A stretch of 6,335 nt of DNA from an uncultured Eubacteriales bacterium (GTDB lineage Bacteria > Bacillota > Clostridia > Christensenellales > CAG-138), in assembly GCA_902768995.1 (NCBI GenBank), contig CACXNN010000123.1:1-6335 (forward strand), read 5' to 3'. Below the pieces are notes generated by a model. It was not told where the DNA came from and ran no database searches. It worked only from the letters and a program-made list of their open reading frames with translations. Position 1 is the stretch's first letter; each line of letters begins with the position of its first letter. Positions 1-5,835 of the stretch are shown here, piece after piece. The position numbers and the translations under genes are program-made.

Positions 1-1
1 G

Positions 2-490
2 CTGGGGCTGGACTTCCGTTCCTTCGCCTTCCGGCCCGCGGACCTGTTCTTCCTCTTGAGCGCCCTGTGCGTCACGGTGAACGCCTTCCTTATCAAGGCT
101 GCCCAGGAGAGGCACGGCCGGAATACCGACAGCATCTCCTACTACAACAACTTTACGGTCCTGGTCCTCTTCACCGCCTTCGCCCTCATGCGGGGAGACC
201 TGCAGGCCTTGACCCCGTCCACGATCCCCCACTTCTGGGGGCTGGTGGCTTTGGGGGGCCTTGCTCAGACCTGCATCTATTTCTTCTATTATCGGAATCT
301 GAAGCGCCACGAGGTATGGGTGGTGAAGCTGTGGCTGTTGTTCATGCCCGTGGTCAGCTGTTTGATCGGCGTTCTGTTCCTCCACGAGGTGCTGACGGCG
401 AAGAAGGCCCTGGGCATCGGGGTGGTGCTCCTGGGGGCCGCGGTCATCCTCCTTCGTGGGAAGCTGAACCAAAAGAAAGCGGAGGCGTAA
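2..490 (+). CDS. EamA/DMT-family transporter, C-terminal half (5'-truncated)
   Basis: This is an inner-membrane protein whose N-terminus lies outside the window; 162 residues are visible in the frame open from base 2. There are about five hydrophobic segments: around DLFFLLSALCVTVNAFL, NNFTVLVLFTAFALM, FWGLVALGGLAQTCIYFF, VVKLWLLFMPVVSCLIGVLF and LGIGVVLLGAAVILL. The order of a late helix, then LFLHEVLT, then KKALGIGVVLLGAAVILLRGK and a short basic tail is typical of the second repeat of EamA (drug/metabolite transporter) proteins, which export or exchange small metabolites. The substrate cannot be read from this fragment. A TTG at 56 could be taken as a start, but the frame is open and protein-like upstream of it, so the gene is treated as truncated. 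The downstream DUF4867 gene begins 2 nt after the TAA, so the two are probably cotranscribed. Confidence 0.85.
   Translation: MGLDFRSFAFRPADLFFLLSALCVTVNAFLIKAAQERHGRNTDSISYYNNFTVLVLFTAFALMRGDLQALTPSTIPHFWGLVALGGLAQTCIYFFYYRNLKRHEVWVVKLWLLFMPVVSCLIGVLFLHEVLTAKKALGIGVVLLGAAVILLRGKLNQKKAEA
481..485 (+). promoter_or_regulatory. Ribosome binding site for the DUF4867 gene
   Basis: GGAGG lies 7 nt before the ATG at 493, inside the last codons of the transporter gene. It supports the 493 start over the much longer upstream extension of the same frame, whose residues are a shadow of the transporter gene. Confidence 0.7.
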
Positions 491-492
491 CC

Positions 493-1203
493 ATGGATAT
501 GCTGGAAAAACTGCGTAAGAAGAATCCCCACCTGCCCCTTTTCTCGGTCCTCGATCCGGCCTTCGCCCCCTACGGGCGGGTGCTGCCGGTCCTGGACCCT
601 GCTTCGCTGAAGGCAGCCATGGCCCAGACGAGGATACCGGAGGCGGGGAATTGCTACACCGCCTCGGACCCCGTCCTGGAGACCACGCCGGACGTCCGGT
701 ACCTGGCGGACACGGTCTACGGAGGTATGGCCGTCCAGGCCGGCTGCTGCAACGGCCACGGCTTCACCCTGAACGCGGAGGAGTACCACAAGTGCTCGGA
801 GGTGAACTACTCCACCACGGGCCTGCACAAGTGCTCGGAGGTGAACTACTCCACCACGGGCCTGGTGCTGCTGCTGGCCCTGCCCGGGGATATCCATGAC
901 CGGCATCTCGACGCCTCCGCCGTGGTGGGCTTCTACCTGCCCCCGGAGGTCATGGTGGAGATCCATCCCCTCGTCCTCCACTTCGCCCCCTGCCGGGTCC
1001 GCCCCGAGGGGTTCAACTGCCTGGTGGTCCTGACGGAGGGCACCAACGGCCCCTTGCCGCATGTGGACGCCTCCGCCCCCGGGGAGGCGGGGCTCCTGTG
1101 GATGAGGAACAAGTGGCTCCTGTGCCACAAGGATTCCCCCCAGGCCAAGAAAGGTGCCTTTATCGGCATCACCGGCGAAAACCTGCAGCTGGCCATGGAA
1201 TAA
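493..1203 (+). CDS. DUF4867 family protein with internal 13-residue duplication
   Basis: Protein of 236 residues of unknown function. It is recognised as DUF4867 from the N-terminus LEKLRKKNPHLPLFSV, then PYGRVL, a CNGHGFTLNAEEYHK stretch (C86 to K100), SEVN, LVLLLALPGDI, and the late motifs LHFAPCRV and CLVVLTEGTNGPL. The fold is likely a cupin-like barrel similar to ureidoglycolate lyase, but that is recollection of the family and not demonstrated here. It has no signal peptide or membrane segment, so it is probably cytoplasmic. Start chosen: ATG 493 with GGAGG 7 nt upstream, 2 nt after the transporter stop. The oddity is that residues 99-111 (HKCSEVNYSTTGL) are repeated exactly as 112-124. 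From memory the family has this conserved segment once, immediately before the LVLLL strand. Without the repeat the protein would be 223 residues. The extra copy duplicates the conserved His and Glu and may disturb the fold. Confidence 0.8.
   Translation: MDMLEKLRKKNPHLPLFSVLDPAFAPYGRVLPVLDPASLKAAMAQTRIPEAGNCYTASDPVLETTPDVRYLADTVYGGMAVQAGCCNGHGFTLNAEEYHKCSEVNYSTTGLHKCSEVNYSTTGLVLLLALPGDIHDRHLDASAVVGFYLPPEVMVEIHPLVLHFAPCRVRPEGFNCLVVLTEGTNGPLPHVDASAPGEAGLLWMRNKWLLCHKDSPQAKKGAFIGITGENLQLAME
787..864 (+). repeat. Perfect 39-bp tandem direct duplication (2 copies)
   Basis: Bases 787-825 and 826-864 are identical over all 39 positions, and identity stops at both edges (C786 versus G825 on the left, C826 versus G865 on the right). 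The unit is 13 codons, so the DUF4867 frame is kept. The complete lack of synonymous differences means either a very recent duplication or an artefact of assembly. Confidence 0.98.
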
Positions 1204-1207
1204 GGGC

Positions 1208-1236
1208 TTGTGACCGGCGGGAAAATAGAGTATAAT
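1208..1236 (+). promoter_or_regulatory. Sigma-A-type promoter for the prmA operon
   Basis: TTGTGA (1208-1213, 4 of 6 to the -35 consensus) is followed by a 17-nt spacer and a consensus TATAAT (1231-1236). The surrounding stretch 1222-1260 is clearly AT-richer than the neighbouring genes. Transcription would begin near 1243, about 33 nt before the prmA start. I see no hairpin-plus-T-run terminator between the DUF4867 stop and this promoter, so read-through from upstream is also possible. Confidence 0.75.
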
Positions 1237-1261
1237 AATTCATTGCGAAAACAGAGAAAAC

Positions 1262-1266
1262 GGGAG
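1262..1266 (+). promoter_or_regulatory. Ribosome binding site that fixes the prmA start
   Basis: GGGAG lies 9 nt before ATG 1276. The same frame is open back to a GTG at 1210, but that start would lie inside the promoter -35 element and would add a charged tail unlike the family N-terminus, so 1276 is preferred. Confidence 0.7.
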
Positions 1267-1275
1267 AATTCGTCC

Positions 1276-2241
1276 ATGAAATGGCTGGAGATCAGCGTCT
1301 ATACCACCGACGAGGGACTGGACTACGTGTGCGCCGCCCTGGACGGGGCCGGCATCACGGGCCAGAGCATCGAGGAGAGCCGGACTGCCGCGGCAGCCTT
1401 CCTGCGGGAGAGCGTGCTCTACTGGGACTTTGCCGACATGGACAAGATCGGCACGGACCGGCCCTGCGTGAAGGGGTACGTGGCGGACTGCCCGGAGAAC
1501 TACGAGAAGGTGGAGGCCGCCAAGGAAGCCGTGGCCCGGCTGAATACCCTGGACCTGGGCGTGGATTTGGGTTCCCTGGCCGTCACCGTCCGCACCGTGG
1601 ACGAGGAGGATTGGGCCAACAACTGGAAGCAGTACTATAAGCCCCTCCTGATCGGGAAGCGGCTGCTGGTGCTCCCCTGCTGGGAGCAGCAGCCCGAGAC
1701 GGACCGGGTGGTCCTGAAGCTGGACCCCGGCATGGCATTCGGCACCGGCGCCCACCACACCACCCGCATGTGTCTCGAATTCTTGGAGCGGGTCATGGAG
1801 CCCGGCCTCGATATGCTGGACATGGGCTGCGGCAGCGGCATCCTGTCCATCGCCGCCCGGCTTTTGGGGGCCAAGCGGGCCGTGGCCGTGGACATCGACC
1901 CCATCGCCGAGACCGTGGCCCGAGATAACGCCGACATGAACGGCCTTTCTCAGGATGGGTACGAGATATATATCGGGAACCTGCTGGCCGACGAAGGGCT
2001 GCGCCAGAGGATCGGCAGCCCCTATCCCGTGGTGGCGGCCAACATCGTAGCGGACGTGATCATCGGTCTCGCGCCGTACGCCAAGACCGTGGTATCGCCC
2101 GGCGGCTGGTTCATCGTCTCCGGTATAATCGATGATCGGGCGGCGGAAACGGAAGAGAAGCTAAAGCAGGCGGGCTTCGAGGTCACGGAGGTCGTCTCCT
2201 CCGACTGCTGGTACGCCATGCTGTGCAGGAACCCGGCATGA
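1276..2241 (+). CDS. prmA: Ribosomal protein L11 methyltransferase PrmA
   Basis: Cytoplasmic SAM-dependent enzyme that methylates ribosomal protein L11 on lysine side chains and the N-terminal amine. The 321-residue product is at the usual family length. It has the small N-terminal L11-binding domain (MKWLEISVYTTDEGLDYV), the linker motif DWANNWKQYYKPLLIG (residues 112-127), and the PrmA signature DPGMAFGTGAHHTT (150-163). The class I methyltransferase core follows: SAM-binding DMGCGSGILSIAA (182-194), the acidic strand AVDIDP (204-209), and AANIVAD (254-260), equivalent to the catalytic-site VANI motif. The C-terminal strands (GGWFIVSGI, CWYAMLCR) complete the Rossmann fold. It is the first gene of the modification operon, with its own promoter, and its TGA overlaps the rsmE start (ATGA), which suggests translational coupling. 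All key motifs are intact. Confidence 0.96.
   Translation: MKWLEISVYTTDEGLDYVCAALDGAGITGQSIEESRTAAAAFLRESVLYWDFADMDKIGTDRPCVKGYVADCPENYEKVEAAKEAVARLNTLDLGVDLGSLAVTVRTVDEEDWANNWKQYYKPLLIGKRLLVLPCWEQQPETDRVVLKLDPGMAFGTGAHHTTRMCLEFLERVMEPGLDMLDMGCGSGILSIAARLLGAKRAVAVDIDPIAETVARDNADMNGLSQDGYEIYIGNLLADEGLRQRIGSPYPVVAANIVADVIIGLAPYAKTVVSPGGWFIVSGIIDDRAAETEEKLKQAGFEVTEVVSSDCWYAMLCRNPA
2227..2230 (+). promoter_or_regulatory. Ribosome binding site for rsmE
   Basis: AGGA lies 7 nt before ATG 2238, within the last codons of prmA. This favours the ATG at 2238 over the in-frame GTG at 2223, and gives a protein starting MNRFFV, as expected for RsmE. Confidence 0.6.
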
Positions 2242-2954
2242 ACCGCTTTTTCGTCAACGACATAGGCCCCGATGGGGCCGTCATCGCCGGGGAGGATCTA
2301 AAGCACCTCTCCTCGGTGCTGCGCCTCAAGAAGGGGGACCACGTGATGCTCTCCGACGGCAGGGGCAGCGAGTGCGAGGGGGAGATCGACCGGGTGGAGC
2401 CCGGCCGCGCCCGGGTGAAGACCGGCCCCTGGCGGCCCTGCGTCTCCGAGCCCCATCATAAGCTGACCCTGTTCCAGTGCCTGCCCAAGGCGGGGAAGAT
2501 GGAGGTGATCCTCCAGAAGTGCACGGAGTTGGGCATGAACGCCCTGGTGCCCACCCTCAGCGCCCGGTGCGTGGTCCAGCCCGGCCGGGATTTCGACAAG
2601 AAGCTCCAGCGGTATCGGAAGGTGGCCCGGGAGGCCGCCATGCAGAGCCATCGGGGCCTGATCCCCGAGGTGCTGCCCCTGGTGGAGCTGAAGAAGGCGG
2701 ACCTGTCCATCTTCGACACGGTCTACGTGGCCTACGAGGGGGAGAAGGAGCAGAGTTTGAAGAACGTCATGGCCGATCGGCCCGGCCGCCGCATCGCCCT
2801 GTTCGTGGGGCCCGAGGGCGGGTTCGAATCGGACGAGGTGGATAGCCTGGTGGCGAAGGGGGCGAAGGTCGTCTCCCTGGGCCCCCGGATCCTTCGCACC
2901 GAGACCGCGGGTATGGCCATGTGCGCCGAGATACTGTTTGAATTGGGAGAGTAG
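2238..2954 (+). CDS. rsmE: 16S rRNA m3U1498 methyltransferase RsmE
   Basis: SPOUT-class (trefoil-knot) SAM-dependent methyltransferase that methylates N3 of uridine 1498 in 16S rRNA, in the 30S decoding region. The product is 238 residues, close to the usual length. The N-terminal PUA-like RNA-binding part includes DLKHLSSVLRLKKGD (residues 20-34). The middle carries KAGKMEVILQKCTELG (84-99) and a REAAMQSHRG segment (131-140). The C-terminal knot has GPEGGF (191-196) and LGPRILRTETA (214-224), which form the SAM pocket in this family. It overlaps prmA by 4 nt (ATGA) and is followed after 3 nt by mtaB. Pairing of rsmE with prmA is a recurrent Firmicute arrangement. Nothing appears broken. Confidence 0.96.
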   Translation: MNRFFVNDIGPDGAVIAGEDLKHLSSVLRLKKGDHVMLSDGRGSECEGEIDRVEPGRARVKTGPWRPCVSEPHHKLTLFQCLPKAGKMEVILQKCTELGMNALVPTLSARCVVQPGRDFDKKLQRYRKVAREAAMQSHRGLIPEVLPLVELKKADLSIFDTVYVAYEGEKEQSLKNVMADRPGRRIALFVGPEGGFESDEVDSLVAKGAKVVSLGPRILRTETAGMAMCAEILFELGE

Positions 2955-2957
2955 GGC

Positions 2958-4223
2958 GTGAGAGTTGCATTCTACACCCTGGGCTGCAAGGTGAACCACT
3001 ACGAGACCGCGGCCATGGCGGAGCTGTTCACGGCAGCGGGCCATCAGGTGGTGGACTTTTCGGAGAAAGCGGATGCCTACGTGGTCAACACCTGCACGGT
3101 GACGGCGGTGGCGGACCAGAAGTCCCGGCAGATGCTCTCCCGGGCCCACGCCCAGAGCCCCGACACCCTCATCGTGGCCGTGGGCTGCTACAGCGAGGTG
3201 GCCAAGGAAAAGGTGGCGAGCCTCCCCGGCGTGGATTTGGTGCTGGGTACCGGGGGCCGGAAGGACATCGTGCCCCTGGTGGAGCAGGCCCTCCTGGGCC
3301 AGAAGCCGGACCCGGCCGCCGTGCCGCCCTTTTCCCGGCGGCAGTTCGAGGATTTGTCTGCCGTGGCGGACAGCCGCACCCGGGCCACCCTGAAGGTCCA
3401 GGACGGCTGCGTCAGCTTCTGCACCTACTGCGCCATCCCCTTTGCCCGGGGGGCGCTTCGGTCCCGGTCCATGGAGAGCTGTCGCCGGGAGCTGACGACA
3501 TTGACGGAGAAGGGGTACCGGGAGATCGTGCTCACCGGCATCGAGCTCACGGAGTATGGCAAGGATTTGGCGGACAGGCCCACCCTGAACGACCTTATCC
3601 GCCTCAGCGACGAGTGCGGGGTGGAGCGGCTAAGGTTGGGGTCCCTGGACCCCCGGTTCGCTGACGAAGCCTTTGCCCAGACCTGCGCCCAAAGCCGGAG
3701 CCTGTGCCACCAGTTCCACCTGTCCCTCCAATCCGGGTCGGACACGGTCTTGGTGCGTATGAACCGGCGGTACACCGCGGCAGAGTATTTGAGGAACGCC
3801 GACCGGCTCCGGGCCTACATGCCCGACGCGGCCATTACCACGGACGTGATCGCGGGCTTCCCCGGGGAAACCGAGGCGGAGCATCAGGAGACCGCCGCTT
3901 TTCTGCGGCAGGTGGGCTTTGCCCGCATCCACGTGTTCCCCTATTCGAGGCGACCCGGCACCAAGGCGGCGTCCATGCCCGGCCAGCTGACCCGGCAGGA
4001 GAAGGCCCGGCGGGCGCGGGAGCTCATCGCCCTGGGGGACGAGCTGGAGAAGGTTTTCATCGACCGCCAGATCGGCACCCTGCAGCAGGTCCTCATGGAG
4101 GAGGACGGCACGGGCTATACGGGAAATTACGTCCGGGTGCGCTGCCCGGGACCGGCGGGAGAGCTGGTCACCGTGCGCATCGTGGGACGAAAGGATACCA
4201 TTGCGGAAGGAGAATTGATATGA
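2958..4223 (+). CDS. mtaB: tRNA t6A37 methylthiotransferase MtaB
   Basis: Radical-SAM enzyme that converts N6-threonylcarbamoyladenosine at position 37 of ANN-decoding tRNAs to its 2-methylthio form, aiding codon-anticodon pairing. The product is 421 residues. The N-terminal UPF0004 domain begins TLGCKVNHYET (7-17) and holds three cysteines, C10, C46 (NTCTV) and C77 (VGCYSE), for the second [4Fe-4S] cluster. The radical-SAM cluster motif CVSFCTYC (C151, C155, C158; C-x3-C-x2-C) follows. Further family segments are LTGIELTEYG, LSLQSGSD, TDVIAGFPGET and HVFPYSRRPGT, and the C-terminus is TRAM-like. KVNHYET separates MtaB from MiaB and RimO. The start is GTG 2958, with GGGAGA 7 nt upstream and 3 nt after the rsmE stop; it gives the expected short N-terminus. 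The gene overlaps the HIT gene by ATGA. All six cluster cysteines are present. Confidence 0.95.
   Translation: MRVAFYTLGCKVNHYETAAMAELFTAAGHQVVDFSEKADAYVVNTCTVTAVADQKSRQMLSRAHAQSPDTLIVAVGCYSEVAKEKVASLPGVDLVLGTGGRKDIVPLVEQALLGQKPDPAAVPPFSRRQFEDLSAVADSRTRATLKVQDGCVSFCTYCAIPFARGALRSRSMESCRRELTTLTEKGYREIVLTGIELTEYGKDLADRPTLNDLIRLSDECGVERLRLGSLDPRFADEAFAQTCAQSRSLCHQFHLSLQSGSDTVLVRMNRRYTAAEYLRNADRLRAYMPDAAITTDVIAGFPGETEAEHQETAAFLRQVGFARIHVFPYSRRPGTKAASMPGQLTRQEKARRARELIALGDELEKVFIDRQIGTLQQVLMEEDGTGYTGNYVRVRCPGPAGELVTVRIVGRKDTIAEGELI
4207..4212 (+). promoter_or_regulatory. Strong ribosome binding site for the HIT gene
   Basis: AAGGAG lies 7 nt before ATG 4220, inside the last codons of mtaB. It is the best Shine-Dalgarno match in the window and implies that the HIT gene is well translated, even though it has no promoter of its own that I can see. 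Confidence 0.75.
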
Positions 4224-4558
4224 GTTGTTTATTCTGTGAGATCGCCAAGGGGAACATCCCCTCCACCAAGGTCTATGAGGACGAGCTGGTCTACGCCTTT
4301 CGGGACATCGCGCCCCAGGCCCCGGTCCACGTGCTCATCATCCCCAAGAAGCACATCGAGAGCGCCCAGGCTCTGACGGCGGAAGACGACGGGCTGCTGT
4401 GCCATATGTTCGCCTGCGCCCGCAAGATCGCCGAGAGCGAGGGCGTGGCCGCCTCCGGCTACCGGCTCATCACCAACGTGGGGGACGACGCGGGCCAGAG
4501 CGTCCACCACCTGCACCTGCACCTGATCGGCGGCAAGGCCCTGAAGTGGGACAATTGA
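4220..4558 (+). CDS. hinT: HIT family purine nucleotide phosphoramidase (HinT-like)
   Basis: Small cytoplasmic histidine-triad protein of 112 residues, the normal size for the HINT branch. These proteins usually act as homodimers that hydrolyse AMP-N bonds in adenosine phosphoramidates and aminoacyl-adenylate by-products. The N-terminus MSCLFCEIAKGNIPSTKVYED is typical, with a C3-x2-C6 pair that binds zinc in some relatives. Next come YAFRDIAPQAPVHVLIIPKKHI (residues 25-46) and the triad motif SVHHLHLHLIGG (94-105). In H97-L-H99-L-H101, the middle His99 corresponds to the catalytic nucleophile. The gene overlaps mtaB by 4 nt (ATGA) and has a strong Shine-Dalgarno. Linkage to prmA, rsmE and mtaB is common in Firmicutes and fits a housekeeping role near translation. 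The physiological substrate cannot be read from sequence. Confidence 0.93.
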   Translation: MSCLFCEIAKGNIPSTKVYEDELVYAFRDIAPQAPVHVLIIPKKHIESAQALTAEDDGLLCHMFACARKIAESEGVAASGYRLITNVGDDAGQSVHHLHLHLIGGKALKWDN

Positions 4559-4566
4559 GGCGAGCC

Positions 4567-5776
4567 ATGGTCAACGTCAAGGTAGCGAAAACCAGGCGCG
4601 AGATCCGGGACTTCGTCCTCTTTCCCACCGAGCTCTATAAAAACGATCCCTACTACGTGCCCGACATGGTGGGGGATCAGATCAACGACTTGATGCCCGA
4701 CAAGAACCCGGCCTTCGAGTACTGCGAAGCCCGGTGCTTCGTGCTTCCTCGCCTTTCGGGACGGGAAGATCGTGGGCCGGGTGGCCGGCATCCTGAACAA
4801 GCGGGCCAACGAGAAGAACGACGTGAACTACCTTCGATTCGCCTTCTTCGATTTCATCGACGACGCCGAGGTCACGGACGCCCTCTACGCGGCCCTCGCC
4901 GACTACGCCAGGGAGCTGGGCTGCGTGGCCATCCACGGCCCCCAGGGCTTCTCCGACATGGACCGGGAGGGCATGCTGGTGGAGGGCTTCGACCGGCTCA
5001 GCCAGTTCTTCGTGTACTACAACTACCCCTACTATCTCGATCACATGGCCCGGCTGGGCTTCGTGAAGGAGGTGGACTGGGTGGAGTATCTCATCCACGT
5101 GCCCGACGCGGTGCCGCCCCGGATGGAGAGGATCGTAGAATACACCAAGAAGCACATGGCCCTGAAGCTGGTGGACCTGTCCGATAAAAAGAATCTGCCC
5201 AAGTACCTCAGGGACGTGTTCGCCCTCTACAACGAGGCGTACCAGGTCATCTTCGGCATGGTGCCCCTGACGCCCAAGCAGATCGAGAAGTACACCAAGG
5301 AGTTTTTGCCCCTGGTGAGCAACAAGACCTCCTGCTTCGTCTACAACGACAAGGACGAGCTGTTGGGCTTCGGCGTGGCCGCCCCGTCCCTGTCGAAGGC
5401 CAACCAGAAGACCCGGGGAAGGCTATTCCCCTTCGGCTGGATCACCACCCTCCGGGCCCTCAAGGGGAAGAACGAGCGGCTCGACATGCTCCTCATCGCC
5501 GTGCGGCCGGACATGAAGGGCGCTGGTCTCAACCTGGTCATCCTGGAGGACTTGCTCAGGAAGGGCATCCAGAACGGCGTCAAGTTCGCCGAGACCGGGC
5601 CGCAGCTCGAGATGAACAAGGACGTGCTGTCCATGTGGCGGCTCTTCGACACGGAGCAGCACAAGCGCCGCCGCTGCTTCATCCGCATGCTGGACGGCAG
5701 CGAGCCGCCGAAGGTCACCCAGCTCGATGACCTGGACGAGCTTAAGGCCCGGCAGCAGGCGAAGGCGGGGGAGTAG
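4567..5776 (+). pseudogene. GNAT-like N-acetyltransferase-type gene, frameshifted by a 7-bp duplication
   Basis: Repaired, this gene encodes 400 residues resembling the long GNAT-like proteins of Firmicutes and Bacteroidetes. Typical segments are FPTELYKNDPYYVP (19-32), NPAFEYCEARCF, DGKIVGRVAGILN, FDFIDDAEV, HGPQGFSDMDREGMLVEGF (121-139), YNYPYY, and a C-terminal GNAT-like IAVRPDMKGAGLNLVILEDLL. Its acceptor substrate is unknown. As given, the frame breaks after residue 58. GTGCTTC occurs twice in a row (4734-4747), shifting translation into a nonsense frame that ends at TAA 5185-5187 (206 residues, 148 of them foreign). Deleting one copy restores CEARCFLAFRDGKIVG exactly and an open frame to TAG 5774-5776. 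The start is ATG 4567, 8 nt after the HIT stop, with GAGG overlapping that stop. A GTG at 4772 could restart translation and give a 334-residue fragment. The remaining sequence shows no other decay, so the break is recent or a sequence error. Confidence 0.85.
4734..4747 (+). repeat. Exact 7-bp tandem duplication causing a frameshift
   Basis: GTGCTTC at 4734-4740 is repeated at 4741-4747. Seven bases shift the frame by +1. Removing either copy rejoins the two halves of the acetyltransferase-like gene without loss or gain of any residue, which marks this as the lesion itself. Confidence 0.95.
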
Positions 5777-5805
5777 TTGCTAATTTTGTCGCAAGAGCGT
5801 ATACT
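5777..5805 (+). promoter_or_regulatory. Sigma-A-type promoter for murC
   Basis: TTGCTA (5777-5782, 4 of 6 to consensus) is followed by a 17-nt spacer and TATACT (5800-5805, 5 of 6). It begins immediately after the stop of the upstream gene, in an AT-rich patch, and ends 30 nt before the murC start. I see no terminator ahead of it, so murC may also receive read-through transcripts. Confidence 0.7.
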
Positions 5806-5821
5806 ATAAGGAAACCTGGTT

Positions 5822-5826
5822 GGAGG
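5822..5826 (+). promoter_or_regulatory. Ribosome binding site that fixes the murC start
   Basis: GGAGG lies 9 nt before GTG 5836. Other in-frame GTG codons at 5842 and 5857 are 15 and 30 nt away, too far for normal initiation, so 5836 is the preferred start. Confidence 0.65.
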
Positions 5827-5835
5827 CATAAACAA

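Noticed and set aside
67..492. N-terminal extension of the DUF4867 frame upstream of 493
   Set aside because: The residues are Arg/Pro/Gly-rich and overlap the real transporter in another frame. The ATG at 493 has a proper Shine-Dalgarno and the family N-terminus.
1068..1089. GC-rich inverted repeat (7-bp arms CGCCTCC/GGAGGCG, 8-nt loop) as a terminator
   Set aside because: It lies within the DUF4867 coding region, has no T-run after it, and such palindromes are expected by chance in GC-rich codons.
289..1128. Long minus-strand open frame (279 codons) opposite the transporter and DUF4867 genes
   Set aside because: It runs antisense to two well-supported genes, has a low-complexity Gly/His/Arg/Val/Gln-rich composition typical of GC-rich shadow frames, and contains no recognisable motif.
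1210..1275. Upstream GTG start for prmA
   Set aside because: It falls inside the -35 box of the promoter and adds a tail unlike PrmA. ATG 1276 has GGGAG at a normal distance.
2298..3149. Minus-strand open frame (283 codons) opposite rsmE and mtaB
   Set aside because: Shadow frame: His/Leu/Gly-rich, no domain, and no plausible promoter or ribosome binding site of its own. The + strand carries motif-complete genes.
4725..4775. Programmed ribosomal frameshift in the GNAT-like gene
   Set aside because: There is no slippery heptamer or obvious downstream structure. An exact 7-bp tandem duplication explains the shift, and removing it restores the protein without scars.
5805..5810. TATAAG as an alternative -10 box for murC
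   Set aside because: No matching -35 element lies at 16-18 nt. TATACT at 5800-5805 pairs with TTGCTA at exactly 17 nt and is the better choice.
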